Positions 30,574-41,949 of a DNA stretch of 64,000 nucleotides are shown one piece after another. This DNA is from Vulcanisaeta sp. JCM 14467 (GTDB lineage: Archaea > Thermoproteota > Thermoprotei > Thermoproteales > Thermocladiaceae), in contig NZ_BBDM01000001.1 in NCBI RefSeq assembly GCF_001316245.1, positions 1 through 64,000 on the forward strand. The letters are read 5' to 3'. Each line of letters begins with the position of its first letter. The first letter of the stretch is position 1. The position numbers were made by a program, and so were the translations under genes. The notes below the pieces were generated by a model that had not been told where the DNA came from, did no database searches, and was given only the letters and a program-made list of their open reading frames with translations.

Positions 30574-30674
30574 TGCATCAGCCCATTCTTACCTCCCTAT
30601 TCCTCAAAATATATCAAAATATATTTAGGTCATTAAGTATTAATGGGCCATTAATAATACTGTATTGGGTCTGC

Positions 30675-31262
30675 ATGAGCCTTGATTCGCTTGTGAGTAA
30701 GCCTGGCGTGAGGGCGCTTGGAATTGCCGAGAGCTTTAGGCTGGACCTTAAGCACTCGATATTGGTTGGTGTTGTCATGAGAAGTGACGGGGTCATTGAT
30801 GGAGTGGCGTTGGGTAGGACTACTGTGGGTGGTTTGGATGCGACGGACGCCATAATCAATCTATACAGGTCGCTCAATAGGAATGACATTCAGTTACTGA
30901 TGATTGATGGGTGTATAATATCCTGGTACAACATAATCGACTTGGAGAGACTCTCGAGTGAGCTTGGTTTACCTATTATGTGCTTGACCTTTGAGGAGCC
31001 TGAGGGTGATGTTGTGAATGCGTTGAGGAAGTTGTTCCCGGGTGATTCGGAGGTGAGGATTAGGCTTTACGAGAAGTTGGGTAAACCTAAAGAAGTGTTG
31101 TTACCGGGTGGTTTGAGGATTTACGTTAGGATTACTGGTATTGACTATAGGACCGCCAGGACGATAATTAGGAAGTTCGTTAGGGAGGGTAAGAGACCTG
31201 AGCCCATTAGGGTTGCCAGGTTAATAGCCAATGCATTGCTTAACTATGTTAAAGCACCTTAA
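30675..31262 (+). CDS. DUF99/UPF0215 family protein (endonuclease V-like fold)
   Basis: 195 residues with an intact frame. KPGVRALGIAESFRLDLKHS, then GVALGRTTVGGLDATDAIIN and the end of the domain IYVRITGIDYRTARTIIRKF then RVARLIANALL are the DUF99 pattern. The family shares the RNase H/endonuclease V fold, but its reaction is not established. ATG 30675 removes an untypical hydrophobic lead present in the longer frame from 30573. It converges with and slightly overlaps the membrane-protein gene. Confidence 0.8.
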   Translation: MSLDSLVSKPGVRALGIAESFRLDLKHSILVGVVMRSDGVIDGVALGRTTVGGLDATDAIINLYRSLNRNDIQLLMIDGCIISWYNIIDLERLSSELGLPIMCLTFEEPEGDVVNALRKLFPGDSEVRIRLYEKLGKPKEVLLPGGLRIYVRITGIDYRTARTIIRKFVREGKRPEPIRVARLIANALLNYVKAP

Positions 31263-32227
31263 CCCTCTCACCGCTTAGGTAGGATGCCGCGACCTCTATG
31301 TAGGCTATGAAGACTAGGATGAGCGATGCCGCGATTAATTGGGGACCAATGACGTAATATATCGACCTTAGTATGGCTGATGTGAATAGGAGGGCTGGTA
31401 TTTCAAAGCCTACAATGCCGTAGTGCCTCATTGAGAACCAGAGGATGCCTGGGTTGAGCATTGGTATGCATAGTGATGACATTATTACGGCTATAAAGCC
31501 TATGAACAGCATATGAAGGGCATCACCTAATGGCACGCCGATTAGGATAGTACTGCCGTGATTATTAATGAGGCCCTACCCAGCGAAGAACCGACTGGGT
31601 ACGCCCTGGCATATACGGTCTTGAAGCTGGGCCGAACCTCCTCGGTATGCCGATAACCGCAAGCGTAAGCAGTGAGAGAATTGCCAGGTCTATTGGGTTG
31701 CCTAGGAAGTAGGTCATTATGGGGAGCAGTACTGCGTATGGAATGTCGATTATGTAAATGGGCCTCTGCCTACTCTCGGCACGCCTCATTAGGCTGACTA
31801 TCGAGGCTATGGGGAAGACGAATAGCCTAGGGCCACCCAGGTATATAGCGATTGCAAGGCTCAGTAATCCGCTTAGGAAGAATGTGTTGGGCCAGTATAG
31901 GGGCTTCCTGCCAAGGCCGCCCCTGATGATTATTAGTAATGCGTAGTAAATCGCCAGAACAATGCCAATTATCCAGCTAAACCATAACCCTAATGTGTAG
32001 GTTATGAACCATGAAATTGACAGCAGCCCGATCAGTATTGATGCGAATGGGCTTGGCATGACCCTTGTAAAGCCTGGGTGTTGGCTAAACATTATGCCGA
32101 TGTAGAAGAGCACTAGGCCTCCGAGCATTAAGTCGCCGTGGAGGTGCGCGTACCTTAGCATTAATACTGACGAGCCGATTATGAAGGATGCCATTGATAT
32201 TATGATTAACGCCTGGGAAACCCTCAT
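31249..32227 (-). CDS. Polytopic membrane protein, possibly NnrS-like
   Basis: About 325 residues rebuilt with some ten membrane helices: LIIISMASFIIGSSVLMLRY, LMLGGLVLFYIGIMF, SILIGLLSISWFITYTLGLW and others. The later part has ALHMLFIGFIAVIMSS, reminiscent of the NnrS family helix that starts ALH and is linked to haem-copper or nitric-oxide metabolism. Breaks lie near 31600 and 31545. The family call is weak; the membrane topology is clear. Confidence 0.55.
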
Positions 32228-32306
32228 TTGATAGACGAACCACCTCTTGTAGGTACTTTGCGGTAACTTATCGAATATGCCCCAAAGATTAACTGCCTAA
32301 GCATAA

Positions 32307-32648
32307 TCACTCACCGGTGCACGCAACCTCGGAATTAATCTCCACGGCCTTATTAAGCATGCTCCTCAGCGCATCCTTTACACCCTGCCTAATGTTTAAC
32401 TTATCGAGGCAATCAATGATGTACTTACTCACGGATTCGGAGGGTTCCATACTGCATTGTGAACCAACGCAGAATATGCAGTAGAGGAAGCTATTCTCAA
32501 CCTGCGTACATTCCCTCGATGCCTCATTAAGTATTGCATTAGCCTCATCATTGCTCAGCCTAACCATCCAGGTGCCGTAAGTCCTGTTGAGGTATGCCGA
32601 GCACTCAAACTCGTCATATAGGGCTAGGCACCTCCTAAGTTCGTTCAT
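32307..32648 (-). CDS. Small cysteine-rich hypothetical protein
   Basis: About 113 residues from ATG 32648, with an upstream in-frame alternative at 32684. Eight Cys are spread along it: RRCLALYDEFECSAYL, SRECTQVENSFLYCIFCVGS then QCSMEP, IIDCLDKLNIRQ and EVACTGE. The even spacing suggests disulfides or a metal site, though no known motif fits. No family recognised. Confidence 0.5.
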   Translation of the reverse strand: MNELRRCLALYDEFECSAYLNRTYGTWMVRLSNDEANAILNEASRECTQVENSFLYCIFCVGSQCSMEPSESVSKYIIDCLDKLNIRQGVKDALRSMLNKAVEINSEVACTGE

Positions 32649-32836
32649 TGCACGCACAATGTAAATAATCATCCCATAGAACAAAGCCCCAGCACTTTAT
32701 TTGCTTAATGGTCATTATGGGAACAAAGAATTAAAATTGACTTGGGATACACTTAGCTGGTGATTAAGTCAAGGACGCTGCTGATGATGTGATGAATTGA
32801 ACCCGGGATGAAAATCCACGAGCCATCGCTCAATCA

Positions 32837-33758
32837 TTACCTACTCTTCACGTACTCATTAAGCTCCATCCTCAGGTACATACCCCTCAACTCACTCAAA
32901 ACCTCACCACCCAACTTCTCCATTATCAACCTAACCATACCCCTAAAATCAGCATTAACCTTAGCAACCCTATCAACAATGTAAAGTGGGGCCGGATAAC
33001 CAAGTCTCGGCATTGTAGATAATGGCGCCATGCGTGATATCACTTGCTGTATCATACCTGGATCGCCCATGTACTCGGTGTATATTGGCAGTGTTGCTGG
33101 TAGGTATTGAACGTAGAATCCATAAACCTCCCTATCACCAACCCTACCGACAATGTACGGCTTGGTAATCAGGGCATTGGTTGATTTATACCTAGCCCTG
33201 TAGGTCTCCATCACCATATGCATCGCTAATGGCTCCTCCATTACCTGCAATGCCCTATTGACATAGTCCCTAAACTCAATATCGGTAATGCTCTGCGAAT
33301 ACCTATTACCCTTAACATCCTTAACATGAGCAAGTACCGGGATGCTGAATCTATCCACATAACTCCTCCCAATCAATGCACCATCAAGTAGCACAACATC
33401 TACCGAGAATGACCTTGAGTACTCCAGGGCATATTGGGCCTCCATGTTTAGGGCAGCTCTTTCCAACTCCTCATTCGAAATACCCAGCAATGCGTCGAAC
33501 CTATTCACCACACGACCCTTACCATCAACGTTTATGAGTAGGGCTATGTTAATTATCGATATCCTAAAACCAAGGTATGATAATTCAGTGAACCCTGAGT
33601 CAACGGCAATAAATCTAGTGAACTCCCTACTTGGTGCAACCTCAATTACGTAATTCATGAAATTACCCGCATCACTTAGCAGGTTTAGCCCTATCTCTCA
33701 TCTGGGCGATCCTGGTCTCGATTAGCTCGAGCATGTTTATTACAACGTCATTGAACAT
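32837..33758 (-). CDS. nurA: NurA-family nuclease, associated with the ATPase operon
   Basis: About 307 residues rebuilt. The nuclease core reads FIAVDSGFTELSYLG (first catalytic Asp), VDVVLLDGALIGR (second acidic site) and RLGYPAPLYIVDRVAKV at the end, as in NurA 5'-3' nucleases that work with HerA in end resection. ATG 33758 with SD-like AGGAGGGG is chosen: it gives the helix MFNDVVINMLELIETRIAQM and needs one break near 33673, whereas ATG 33658 would lose the helix. One base separates it from the upstream gene. The operon has a different ATPase from HerA. Confidence 0.75.
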
Positions 33759-33759
33759 C

Positions 33760-34413
33760 CTAGCCCCTCCTCGGGTATATCCTAGCCCTCACCTCGCTCA
33801 TTATTCTCTCAATCAATTCCTTATTAACCCTATCACCCTGAACCGCACCAACACTACTCAATAAATCAAGTATGTACGGTGGCAACTTACCAGCATCACC
33901 ATCCTGAGCAAGCTCCTCCAGGTAAGCCAGTGTACGTGAGACCCTCTTACTACGTCTCTCCGATATTATTAGGGACGCCAACTCCTTAACAACATCATCA
34001 ATACTAACACTAGGTGGGGCATTGCTGAGCAGGAACTTTAACTCATTAATCAATGGCTCAGGATCATGGATTAAGTAAATGAGTAGTGGCTTCGCAAAGA
34101 GTATGACCTTACCACCCAACGAAACACCGAACGCCTCACCCTTAACACCCTTGATAACCGCATCACCCTCAAGTTCCCCAAGCCCTATTAAGGTCCTTAA
34201 TGTGGAGTTACCAACCATAATCTCATCAACTACGTACCTCTTAACGGGTACAAAGGGCTCGGGCTTTGACGACACTATCAACTGGGCCTTAACATCTAGT
34301 GATTTAAGACTACCATTTAGATCAATGATTATTGATGCGCCATTAACATCACCGCAACTAATTACCTCATTAGCCACACAATTCCTCTCCAACCCGAGAA
34401 CTGCAACCCTCAT
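33760..34413 (-). CDS. Unknown protein in the ATPase-NurA operon
   Basis: About 217 residues with an intact frame; ATG 34413 is preferred to GTG 34422. It begins MRVAVLGLERNCVANEVISC, has a beta-rich front (GASIIIDLNGSLKSLDVKAQ, then GNSTLRTLIGLGELEGDAVI) and a helical end (SIDDVVKELASLIISERRSK). It is translationally linked to both neighbours. No family recognised. Confidence 0.65.
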   Translation of the reverse strand: MRVAVLGLERNCVANEVISCGDVNGASIIIDLNGSLKSLDVKAQLIVSSKPEPFVPVKRYVVDEIMVGNSTLRTLIGLGELEGDAVIKGVKGEAFGVSLGGKVILFAKPLLIYLIHDPEPLINELKFLLSNAPPSVSIDDVVKELASLIISERRSKRVSRTLAYLEELAQDGDAGKLPPYILDLLSSVGAVQGDRVNKELIERIMSEVRARIYPRRG

Positions 34414-34423
34414 AATCGCCACC

Positions 34424-35488
34424 TCACGTCACATACCTCCTATCAATTAGCCCCGCCCTCCACATGCTCTCCAGGTACTTATTAACCGTGGAGGTATCCA
34501 TACCGAGCTCCCTGGCTATGGCCACCTCATCAATACCAACGTTAGGACCCAGCGATGAGATCTTGATGAGCAAATCCCTGGGTATCTCGAGCTCCTTACT
34601 TATCCCATCAATTACAGCATCCACACTCTTAATGGCATCACTTATGTACTTGGCATTATCAAATGTTGGTGATGGACTTGGAATCTCGGGAACCTTATCG
34701 CCCAATAACTTACTCACTAACTTATTACTAATTCTCTTCCTGAGCCATGCCGTTATCTTGGCGTACCTATCAATTAATGCATTAACATTCCCCAGGGTAT
34801 TACTGAGCTCCTTACGCCTCAACTCAATAATACGCACTAACTCATTTAGGTAATTGTTCAATAGGTTTGGCGAACCATGCCTTATTAGTGGGAATAAATC
34901 ATTTACAAAATCATCAATGCCCATTTCAGGAATGCTCTTACCTACTATGATTGACGCATTCTTTAAGACGCTCGTTAATTCCACGTATTCCTTAATCCTA
35001 TCCTCAATATTCCTTAATGTGCTCATTAATTCAACCATGTTATTAACCTCAGAATTAATAGTCTCAAGGATTGTTGGGAGACTCTCCTTAATATTCTCCA
35101 ACTCAAGGCCGTTGAGTCTCGCCATGTAGGACCGAATCCTCTCAATTAAGTCGTTAATTCTTGAATCAATCTCATTGGCAAGCCCTGGTAAGTACTCATC
35201 AACGCCCTTCCTAGCGCTATTTAACTTATTAAATAAGTCCTTAACAGTGCTATTGAGCGAGGATGATAGTGCAGTTAATTCATTATTTAGCTCCTCAAGT
35301 CTCTGCTCGACTTCACTGTTCAGCTTATCAATACATAGCATGAATAGCGAATACTTCCTGAGGAATTCACTCGATGTCTCGGGCACCGCCCTTAATAGCG
35401 TGAAGGCTCTCTCGCAATCATTACCCTGCATATTAATCCCAGGTTGAACCTCAATACTCACCTTCAACTCATCAATACTTATGGACAA
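34424..35488 (-). CDS. Coiled-coil protein with C-terminal winged helix
   Basis: 354 residues with an intact frame. Residues about 40-270 are nearly continuous coiled coil (LNSEVEQRLEELNNELTALS). The C-terminus SLGPNVGIDEVAIARELGMD then TSTVNKYLESMWRAGLIDRR is a winged-helix DNA-binding domain. This layout recalls kleisin-like or SMC-partner proteins. TTG 35488 overlaps the end of the ATPase gene by 10 bases; no better start is visible. It could link the ATPase to DNA in the operon. Confidence 0.7.
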   Translation of the reverse strand: MSISIDELKVSIEVQPGINMQGNDCERAFTLLRAVPETSSEFLRKYSLFMLCIDKLNSEVEQRLEELNNELTALSSSLNSTVKDLFNKLNSARKGVDEYLPGLANEIDSRINDLIERIRSYMARLNGLELENIKESLPTILETINSEVNNMVELMSTLRNIEDRIKEYVELTSVLKNASIIVGKSIPEMGIDDFVNDLFPLIRHGSPNLLNNYLNELVRIIELRRKELSNTLGNVNALIDRYAKITAWLRKRISNKLVSKLLGDKVPEIPSPSPTFDNAKYISDAIKSVDAVIDGISKELEIPRDLLIKISSLGPNVGIDEVAIARELGMDTSTVNKYLESMWRAGLIDRRYVT

Positions 35489-37871
35489 TGGCTTACGTAG
35501 GGACTCACTAAGCTACCCATGTACTCACTAAGTATTGAAAGCACCTTAGGCACAAGCTCCGGCATGTATGGGGCGTACTCAGTTAAGTTACTATTAACGG
35601 GTAGTAACAACCCCCTGAGACTAAGTAACTTTACTAGGTCGCCCTCCTTAAACTCCCTCCATAGGTGTGTTGGGTATAGCCTCCTTATTAGGTACTCAAG
35701 CTCCTTAGTTGTAAAGCTCTGCTTACCCAATGACTTAAGGTAGTTTATGAAGCTAGACTCGACAGGGCTAATCCTGGCCTTACCACCCTCATCCCTAAAG
35801 ACCTCGCTGATCCTCGAGACCCTCACCCTTAACCCAGGCCTCGACTATACGCCTAATAACGGCATCCTTAGACTCCTTAGCACCGCGCCTAATCGCCATT
35901 GTGTACTGAAGAACCCTCTGCCTAACCCTATCCCTGAATGCTAATACCTCATCCCTATAATCATTAAGTTTCCCGAGAAATACCGAGTACTCCCTAGGAA
36001 TCCTATCAAGCCTTTCAAGCCTTGAACCAATCACTATGGACCTAAGCTCATCAATCCTATCAGAACCAAATACCGAGAAGTACGTGAAGTCCGTCACCGG
36101 GCCAAGCACCAACTTCCAGGACAACTTACTAATCGGTTCAACGACACTCCTCATTATGTCGTCTGTGAGTAGCGACCTCGACATTATGATGACCACTAAC
36201 GAGTCAATGAACCTTTCCTGACCATTAATCGTTATCACACCTTCATTAATAACCTTACTTAGTAACTTAACGAGTTGGTTAGGATCGCCATCAATACTCA
36301 CAACAATCCCAATCCTAATATCGAGGGGGCTCTCAATAATGCCAAGCCAGGCACCTGATGATGGGTTAAGCGTCACCTGCGAACCGAATGCCGCCCTAAC
36401 TATTTCCGCCGCTAAATCCTCACGGAAAGCATTAACAATACTAATGGCCTTACCAACTCCTCCTTAGCCTAATGATCTCCTCAGGCTCCCTACCAAACAC
36501 CAAAATCCTATGTAGCCTAGGCGATACCTGGTACGCCCTGATTATACTCACGGCAGATGAGACCTTGGTATTGCCTGGGAAAATCACGTAAATTACCGGT
36601 TCACCCTCATAGGCCGTGTAGTAGGAGCTAAAGTTAATTGATAAATCCCTCAAATCACCCTCAATTGGTGCTAAGCCTAATCGTATCAACTCATTATTAA
36701 CCCTAACTAAGCCATCCCTATCAAGCCTAAACCTAGCGACCTGAACCTCCTCAACAAGCCCCGCCTTAACCAGGGCATTGATGTACGAGGTAACATCGAA
36801 CCCAAGCTCAGAGCTTAGGTCATTAATGCTCCTGGGGATACCGGATAATAGCAATGCCCTGAACACCCTAGAGCCTCTATCGTCATCAGATCCCTCATTA
36901 ATTACGTCTAGATACGCCTTCAACTCACCATTGGCAACCTCATTCCTTAGGAATTCCTCAAAGATCTCGTAATTAAGCTCCTTACCCCTCTCCACAACCA
37001 TGTCCAGGAGCTTGGACGTAAACTTAACCAGGGCCCTAGGCGATGCCTTGCCACCCTCGGTATTCGCTACTAACTCATAAAGTGTTGCCAAATACTCACG
37101 CCTAAGTGGGTGGAGACTGTTGATAAGGCCCTTCCTGACCAGGTCGAGTCTCTCATCCGTGGAGTAGGCATTGAAGCGCTGCATTAGCATTGCCTCGTAG
37201 AGCCACAGGGGCATCCTCTCGTCGAGCATAACCTCCATGTAAACCCTACCCCTCGTTATATCAAAGACGTCAGGCACCATGTTCTTAAGGATATTATAGT
37301 AAAGCTGTGGCGTGAATGCGAGGACCATCATAATCCTGCCAAGCCTCTTCGGGTCAATGCCAAGTACGTCCCTGTAATTCCTAGGCTCAATCAGGGCCCT
37401 GATCAATGAGCCCAGCCTAATGACTAGGTCCCTAACCTTACCAGCATCACCCGGGTTAAGAGCATTCGTTAGTTCAACAGCCCTACTAACCTCATCAGCC
37501 TCATCAAGAAGCAACAGCAATGGTTCACTAGGGTTATTACGAGCCTTAATCAGGGAATTAATGACAACGTTAATATCGAGGCCAAAGGTCAGTGGGAGCC
37601 TAAGGACCCTAAGCCCAAGGCTTTGCGCCGCGGCCTCAATTGCGTCAAGGAGCTCGCTCTTACCCCAACCATACTGCCCAACAATGACAACGGCAATGTT
37701 ATCACTACCCCTGAGGAAGGCGTTGATTGCGGACTTAACTCTCTCAAGCTCATTCTCAAAACCCACTGGTGAGTACCTACGCTCGATTGGTGGAACTCCG
37801 CTGAGGTTAAGTGGCCTATCAATGAATCCAAACTTACTGTACATTATCAATGGATTGATAATATGAGCCAT
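35479..37871 (-). CDS. Large AAA/ORC-like P-loop ATPase, operon head
   Basis: About 795 residues rebuilt from three segments. N-terminal P-loop NTPase: SPVGFENELERVKSAINAFL, Walker A VVIVGQYGWGKSELLDAIE, Walker B PLLLLLDEADEVSRAVEL, then winged-helix-like repeats (SSELGFDVTSYINALVKAGL). The C-terminal third has DIRIGIVVSIDGDPNQLVKL, a helical bundle, and a last wHTH-like part (FTTKELEYLIRRLYPTHLWR). Breaks lie near 36460 (GVGKAISIVNAFREDL restored) and near 35810. It is not a HerA/FtsK ATPase by motif. It heads a four-gene leftward operon ending with NurA. Confidence 0.72.
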
Positions 37872-38084
37872 TAATTAAGAAAACAAATAAAATAAGCAAT
37901 CCCGCATTAACAACACCTACCACCATAGTTGCCATGTTGGTTGGCATTGTGTTGTGTGGTAGAATCCCTGGAGTCCCATGTATGGGCTTTGACTCTCCCT
38001 CCAATTCCTGCCCATGCCCGGCGGCGCTATGTACATACCGTGGCTTTGAATACTTACCATCCCATTTGGGTTAACGAAAACATA

Positions 38085-38881
38085 CTAATCAATGTCATAG
38101 GTAATATGCTCAACTAAAACGCCAGGTATTGGTATGAAGCCAAGCAGGTAATACGTACAACCATACGGTTTATAAACAACGACGAAGGCACCAATCGGGA
38201 TCACGTTCATAGACGGCTCCGGACTATCGGCAGAACCCACATACATATAGCCTCATTCTCAGCGCCATACATTACTCTTGAGGATGCAAAATACCTGTTC
38301 ATAGGCTTAAAGACCCATGTTAAGTTGTACGCCACAAACTTCAATGGCGTCATTATACCAGGTGTCTTTAATGATAATGATATTGTGTATTGTGAACAGT
38401 AATATGTGGAGGAGATTGAGGGTGCCTGGATTGTATAGCCTAGGGTTGGGGTGGTCCTATACTTCTCCACGGTCATGCACTGCATTGGGTACGGTACGTA
38501 GTAATTAATTGTCCAGTAACCTGGGTTATAATTACCTACACTCACCATCTTAACGTCTCCAGGCAATTGCGAGACACTTATCTTGTTTGTCTCATATTCA
38601 TAAGTCATGTATGATGCGTAGGCGTCCTGGAAGAGTTTTAGGTACTTAATGTACGTACCAGGCTCTGGCCAATATTCAATTACACTATAAAGCTGTGCAT
38701 AACCAACCGAGAAACCATTCAAACCCCTATAAACCAACCCATTCCATACTAGGCAAAAATCAACTATAGCGCTACCAAGCGAGTCGCTATAAGATCGTGC
38801 ACCATAGACAATTATGTACGTACCATTAAAATCAATCGGCCGATTCGTAGACCCTAAAGTGCAAAGACCAGGTAGAGACAT
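38085..38881 (-). CDS. Extracellular-type protein, tandem with surface protein 38908-40314
   Basis: About 265 residues after bridging one break near 38240 (tail: MNVIPIGAFVVVYKPYGCTY then LLGFIPIPGVLVEHIT). Tyr/Ser/Asn-rich strands such as INYYVPYPMQCMTVEKYRTT and YYCSQYTISLSLKT resemble the surface proteins elsewhere in the window. No signal peptide is seen at ATG 38881, so the N-terminus may be missing or joined to the upstream gene by a further break near 38900. Function unknown. Confidence 0.5.
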
Positions 38882-38907
38882 AAATCACTTGCATTTAGCC
38901 TGGAAAT

Positions 38908-40314
38908 TTATCCTAGCCTTAACCTTAACTCCATGATGATTTTATTTATCATGAACATAGGTCCAGTGGTCTTATTGATTGATGTTGAGACATATTGCAT
39001 ACTTGTTTTACCACTGGTTGTGGTGTTAATAATCATTGTGGTATTGTTAATGGTTTTCTCATCACCTATTGTTGCATTACCAACATTAACCTTAACCATC
39101 TCATTACCAGTCACATTGTTTATACCAGCGTTAACGCTGTTGAAAATCTGTAATGAGCACCATGATATTTCACTTACCTGGGCTTGATACAGAGGCATTA
39201 AGTATTGCTCTGGAGTTATTGGTATTACTGACTCGTTGAAGAAGTCATAAGTTTGCAGGTAACCACCGAAGAATAGCGACTCATTAAGTAAGTATAGCCC
39301 CGTTGGGTAGTTCTTGGTTTCATAAACGGGAATTGCATAACCACTTTGTGTTACATAATCAACCTGGAGTAAGTAGTAAGTATTGGGTAGGCAGGTTGGG
39401 TTTATTAACGTGCCATTTGGTAGTAATAATATCGGCGATATATAGACCGCAGGCCCAAAGGGTACGAGCCTCGACCTCTGGTATATGGTGTATCCATAAT
39501 TTGTAAGCTCACCTATTGTGGCATTAGGGATAAATGATAACTGACTAATTAATGACGAATTTACGTACTCATTAAATGAAAACTTGAGTATCTGAAGAAT
39601 CTCTGGGAATGCCGAGCTCGGCCATGAACTTGCATTTGTGCCCTGCCCAACCCACATGGTAAATACGCTAATGCCTGGTAAACCAACCTCATAGTACTCA
39701 CTAACACTGTTGGTGGCTGGGTTATAACCGTAGTAATAATTCCATAGGTAGTATGGTTCACCATTAAGGGCCGTTAAGTAACCACCTACGGAACTCAACT
39801 CCGTTAGTAATTGCGTTAAGCTCTCATTACCTGTCTCGAAGGCAAAAACTACGTAATTAATGCCGTTTATGTCCTCTGTTATTACTATGTACCAATTGGC
39901 ATACACTGGTTGCGGAGATACGAGGTAAGGCGGGACCTTCAGTATCCACGTAACGCCACCAGTGGCATTAGCGTTTGCCGTGGCATTTAGTAAAACCTCC
40001 TGTTGTATCGTGGTTTCAGAGGCATTGGCTATATATAGTGTAAATTCTCTACCTGCCGTTGCGGTCCAAACAGGTGTTACGTTCTCGATTAATAAGTCCT
40101 CATGATAAGTTAGTGGGTACTCACTACTTATACCGCTTAGAAATTGTACCGTGGGTCTTGAGTCTGTTAGGTTCATGGTTATTACATATGTTGTGTAGAC
40201 TACGGGTGTAGGTGCTGGGCCATAAATAATACCTGCGTAGGTAGATAATGAGATTAATATCAATATTATCGTTAGAGATAGTATAAGTATTATCCACTTA
40301 TTAGTCATCATCAC
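38908..40314 (-). CDS. Secreted, glycosylation-rich surface protein
   Basis: 468 residues with an intact frame. Signal peptide or anchor at the N-terminus (WIILILSLTIILILISLSTY). The mature part has many N-x-T/S sequons (NMTLTDS-like sites, NASETT, NATANANATGG, NNTTMIINTT) and Tyr-rich strands (NGEPYYLWNYYYGY). It ends KIIMELRLRLG with no C-terminal anchor. Probably exported and glycosylated. It is divergent from the secretion ATPase at 40418, 103 bases away, so they may share a control region. Confidence 0.65.
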   Translation of the reverse strand: MMMTNKWIILILSLTIILILISLSTYAGIIYGPAPTPVVYTTYVITMNLTDSRPTVQFLSGISSEYPLTYHEDLLIENVTPVWTATAGREFTLYIANASETTIQQEVLLNATANANATGGVTWILKVPPYLVSPQPVYANWYIVITEDINGINYVVFAFETGNESLTQLLTELSSVGGYLTALNGEPYYLWNYYYGYNPATNSVSEYYEVGLPGISVFTMWVGQGTNASSWPSSAFPEILQILKFSFNEYVNSSLISQLSFIPNATIGELTNYGYTIYQRSRLVPFGPAVYISPILLLPNGTLINPTCLPNTYYLLQVDYVTQSGYAIPVYETKNYPTGLYLLNESLFFGGYLQTYDFFNESVIPITPEQYLMPLYQAQVSEISWCSLQIFNSVNAGINNVTGNEMVKVNVGNATIGDEKTINNTTMIINTTTSGKTSMQYVSTSINKTTGPMFMINKIIMELRLRLG

Positions 40315-40417
40315 TATTTAATACCGCGCTACAGCTATATATAAGTTTCTAATCATTAAGAGTCACTGAAATTATGAGGCAGAAAGTATTTTAGGGGGTT
40401 GTCCTTTAACAAATTGA

Positions 40418-41949
40418 ATGAGTCTAGATTTTCAATTAATACAGCCAATAGGCCAACTTAAGGAACTAGAAAAGTACCCACTGTATGAACCGTTTGCTTA
40501 CGCTACAATAGTCCAGGACGAGAGGACTGGCGACATAATGTATTACCTCGAGGAGATAACGCTAGACCCAACGGAGCAGCAGGTGTACAAGGAGTTGGTG
40601 AGAATAGTTATGCTCGAGCTACCACCGCCTGAAGAGTTAATGAAGATGGGTGATGTAAAGAATTACCTACTTAATGAGTTGAAGAAGATTGTTGGTAGGT
40701 ACAGGAGACTCTTCAGGAATGTACCACCCTCATCCTTCGCTAAATTCCTCTACTACATGGAGAGGGATTTACTCGGTTATGGACCGATAGATGCGTTGAT
40801 GAGAGACGAGAATATTGAGGATATTTCATGCGATGGTGTTGGTAGGCCCATCTACGTATTCCACAGGAAGTATGAGTCAATACCGACGAATATCGTGCCA
40901 ATGACCGACCAAGCCCTTGACGACCTAGTTGTTAAGTTGATACACATGTCGGGTAGCATGTCTCAGTAGCAACCCCAATAGTTGATGCGCAATTACCAGA
41001 TGGTTCTAGGATTGCCGTTACGTATAGGAGGGAGGTCTCACCAGGCGGTTCTACATTCACGATTAGGAAATTCAGGAAGAACCCACTGACGTTCGCAGAA
41101 CTCGTCAAGTTCGGCAACATCAGTGCCGAGATAGCGGGTTACTTCTGGGTTATGCTGGATAATGGTAGGTCATTCCTAGTGCTTGGTGTCACGGGCGCAG
41201 GTAAGACAAGCTTCCTAAATGCCATGGCAACATTCATTAGGCCTAACATGAAGATAATAACCGTCGAGGAGGTCCCAGAGGTAAACCTACCCCACAAGAA
41301 CTGGGTCAGGCTAGTCACTAGGCAGAGTTATGGGGCTGAGAAGATAAACGAGATCACACTATTCGACCTAGTCAAGGCAACGCTTAGAATGAGGCCCGAC
41401 TACCTAATTGTTGGTGAGATTAGGGGTGAGGAGGCGTATGTCCTGTTTCAAGCAGTGAACACGGGCCACAGTGGCATATCTACGATGCATGCTGAGTCCT
41501 TCGAGGCAGCGGTTAATAGGCTTACGAGCCACCAATGAACATACCGCCTGCTACATACCTGCCATGAACATATTCGTCATGGTCAAGAGGGTTAAGATTG
41601 GTGGTAGGTTGACGAGGAGGGTTACTGAGGTTGGTGAGGTTTACATGGATGGTGACAAGATTAGGTTTAACACTGTGTTAGGTGGAACCCGAGGACTGAT
41701 ACTCATGAGTCATATGTTGGGAAGAGCATCCTTGTTAGGCAGATAAGTGATATGACGGGTAAGGACGTGGATGAAATACTCGGGGAAATAGACACGAGGG
41801 CGAAGATTGTCCAGTGGATGGTGGAGAATGAGATCTTTAACTTTGAGGATGTCTCAACATATGTTCAAACATACTACACAAACCCAGATAAAGTACTTAA
41901 TCAGGTATTTGGAAGGGTGAGCGAGGTTGAAAGCAGTGCTCAGATTTAA
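40418..41949 (+). CDS. GspE/VirB11-type secretion ATPase
   Basis: About 512 residues rebuilt. N-terminal domain (YPLYEPFAYATIVQDERTGD), then YMERDLLGYGPIDALMRDE, typical of archaeal type IV pilus and archaellum ATPases. Core motifs: Walker A VLGVTGAGKTSFLNAMATF, Asp box ITVEEVPEVNLPHKNWVRLV, Walker B DYLIVGEIRGEEAYVL, His box NTGHSGISTMHAES. It powers assembly or retraction of pilus-like fibres. Breaks lie near 40960, 41520 and 41690. No FlaJ/TadC-type membrane partner follows; instead come small coiled-coil proteins. Confidence 0.85.

Noticed and set aside
32786-32836. Possible C/D box guide RNA (TGATGATGTGATGA start)
   Set aside because: A C-box-like sequence exists, but no CTGA D or D' box is found at usable spacing on that strand.
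35479-37871. HerA helicase call for the large ATPase because NurA is nearby
   Set aside because: Its Walker A (GQYGWGKS) and Walker B (LLLLDEADEVS) contexts and winged-helix repeats look ORC/AAA-like, not like the FtsK-HerA family.
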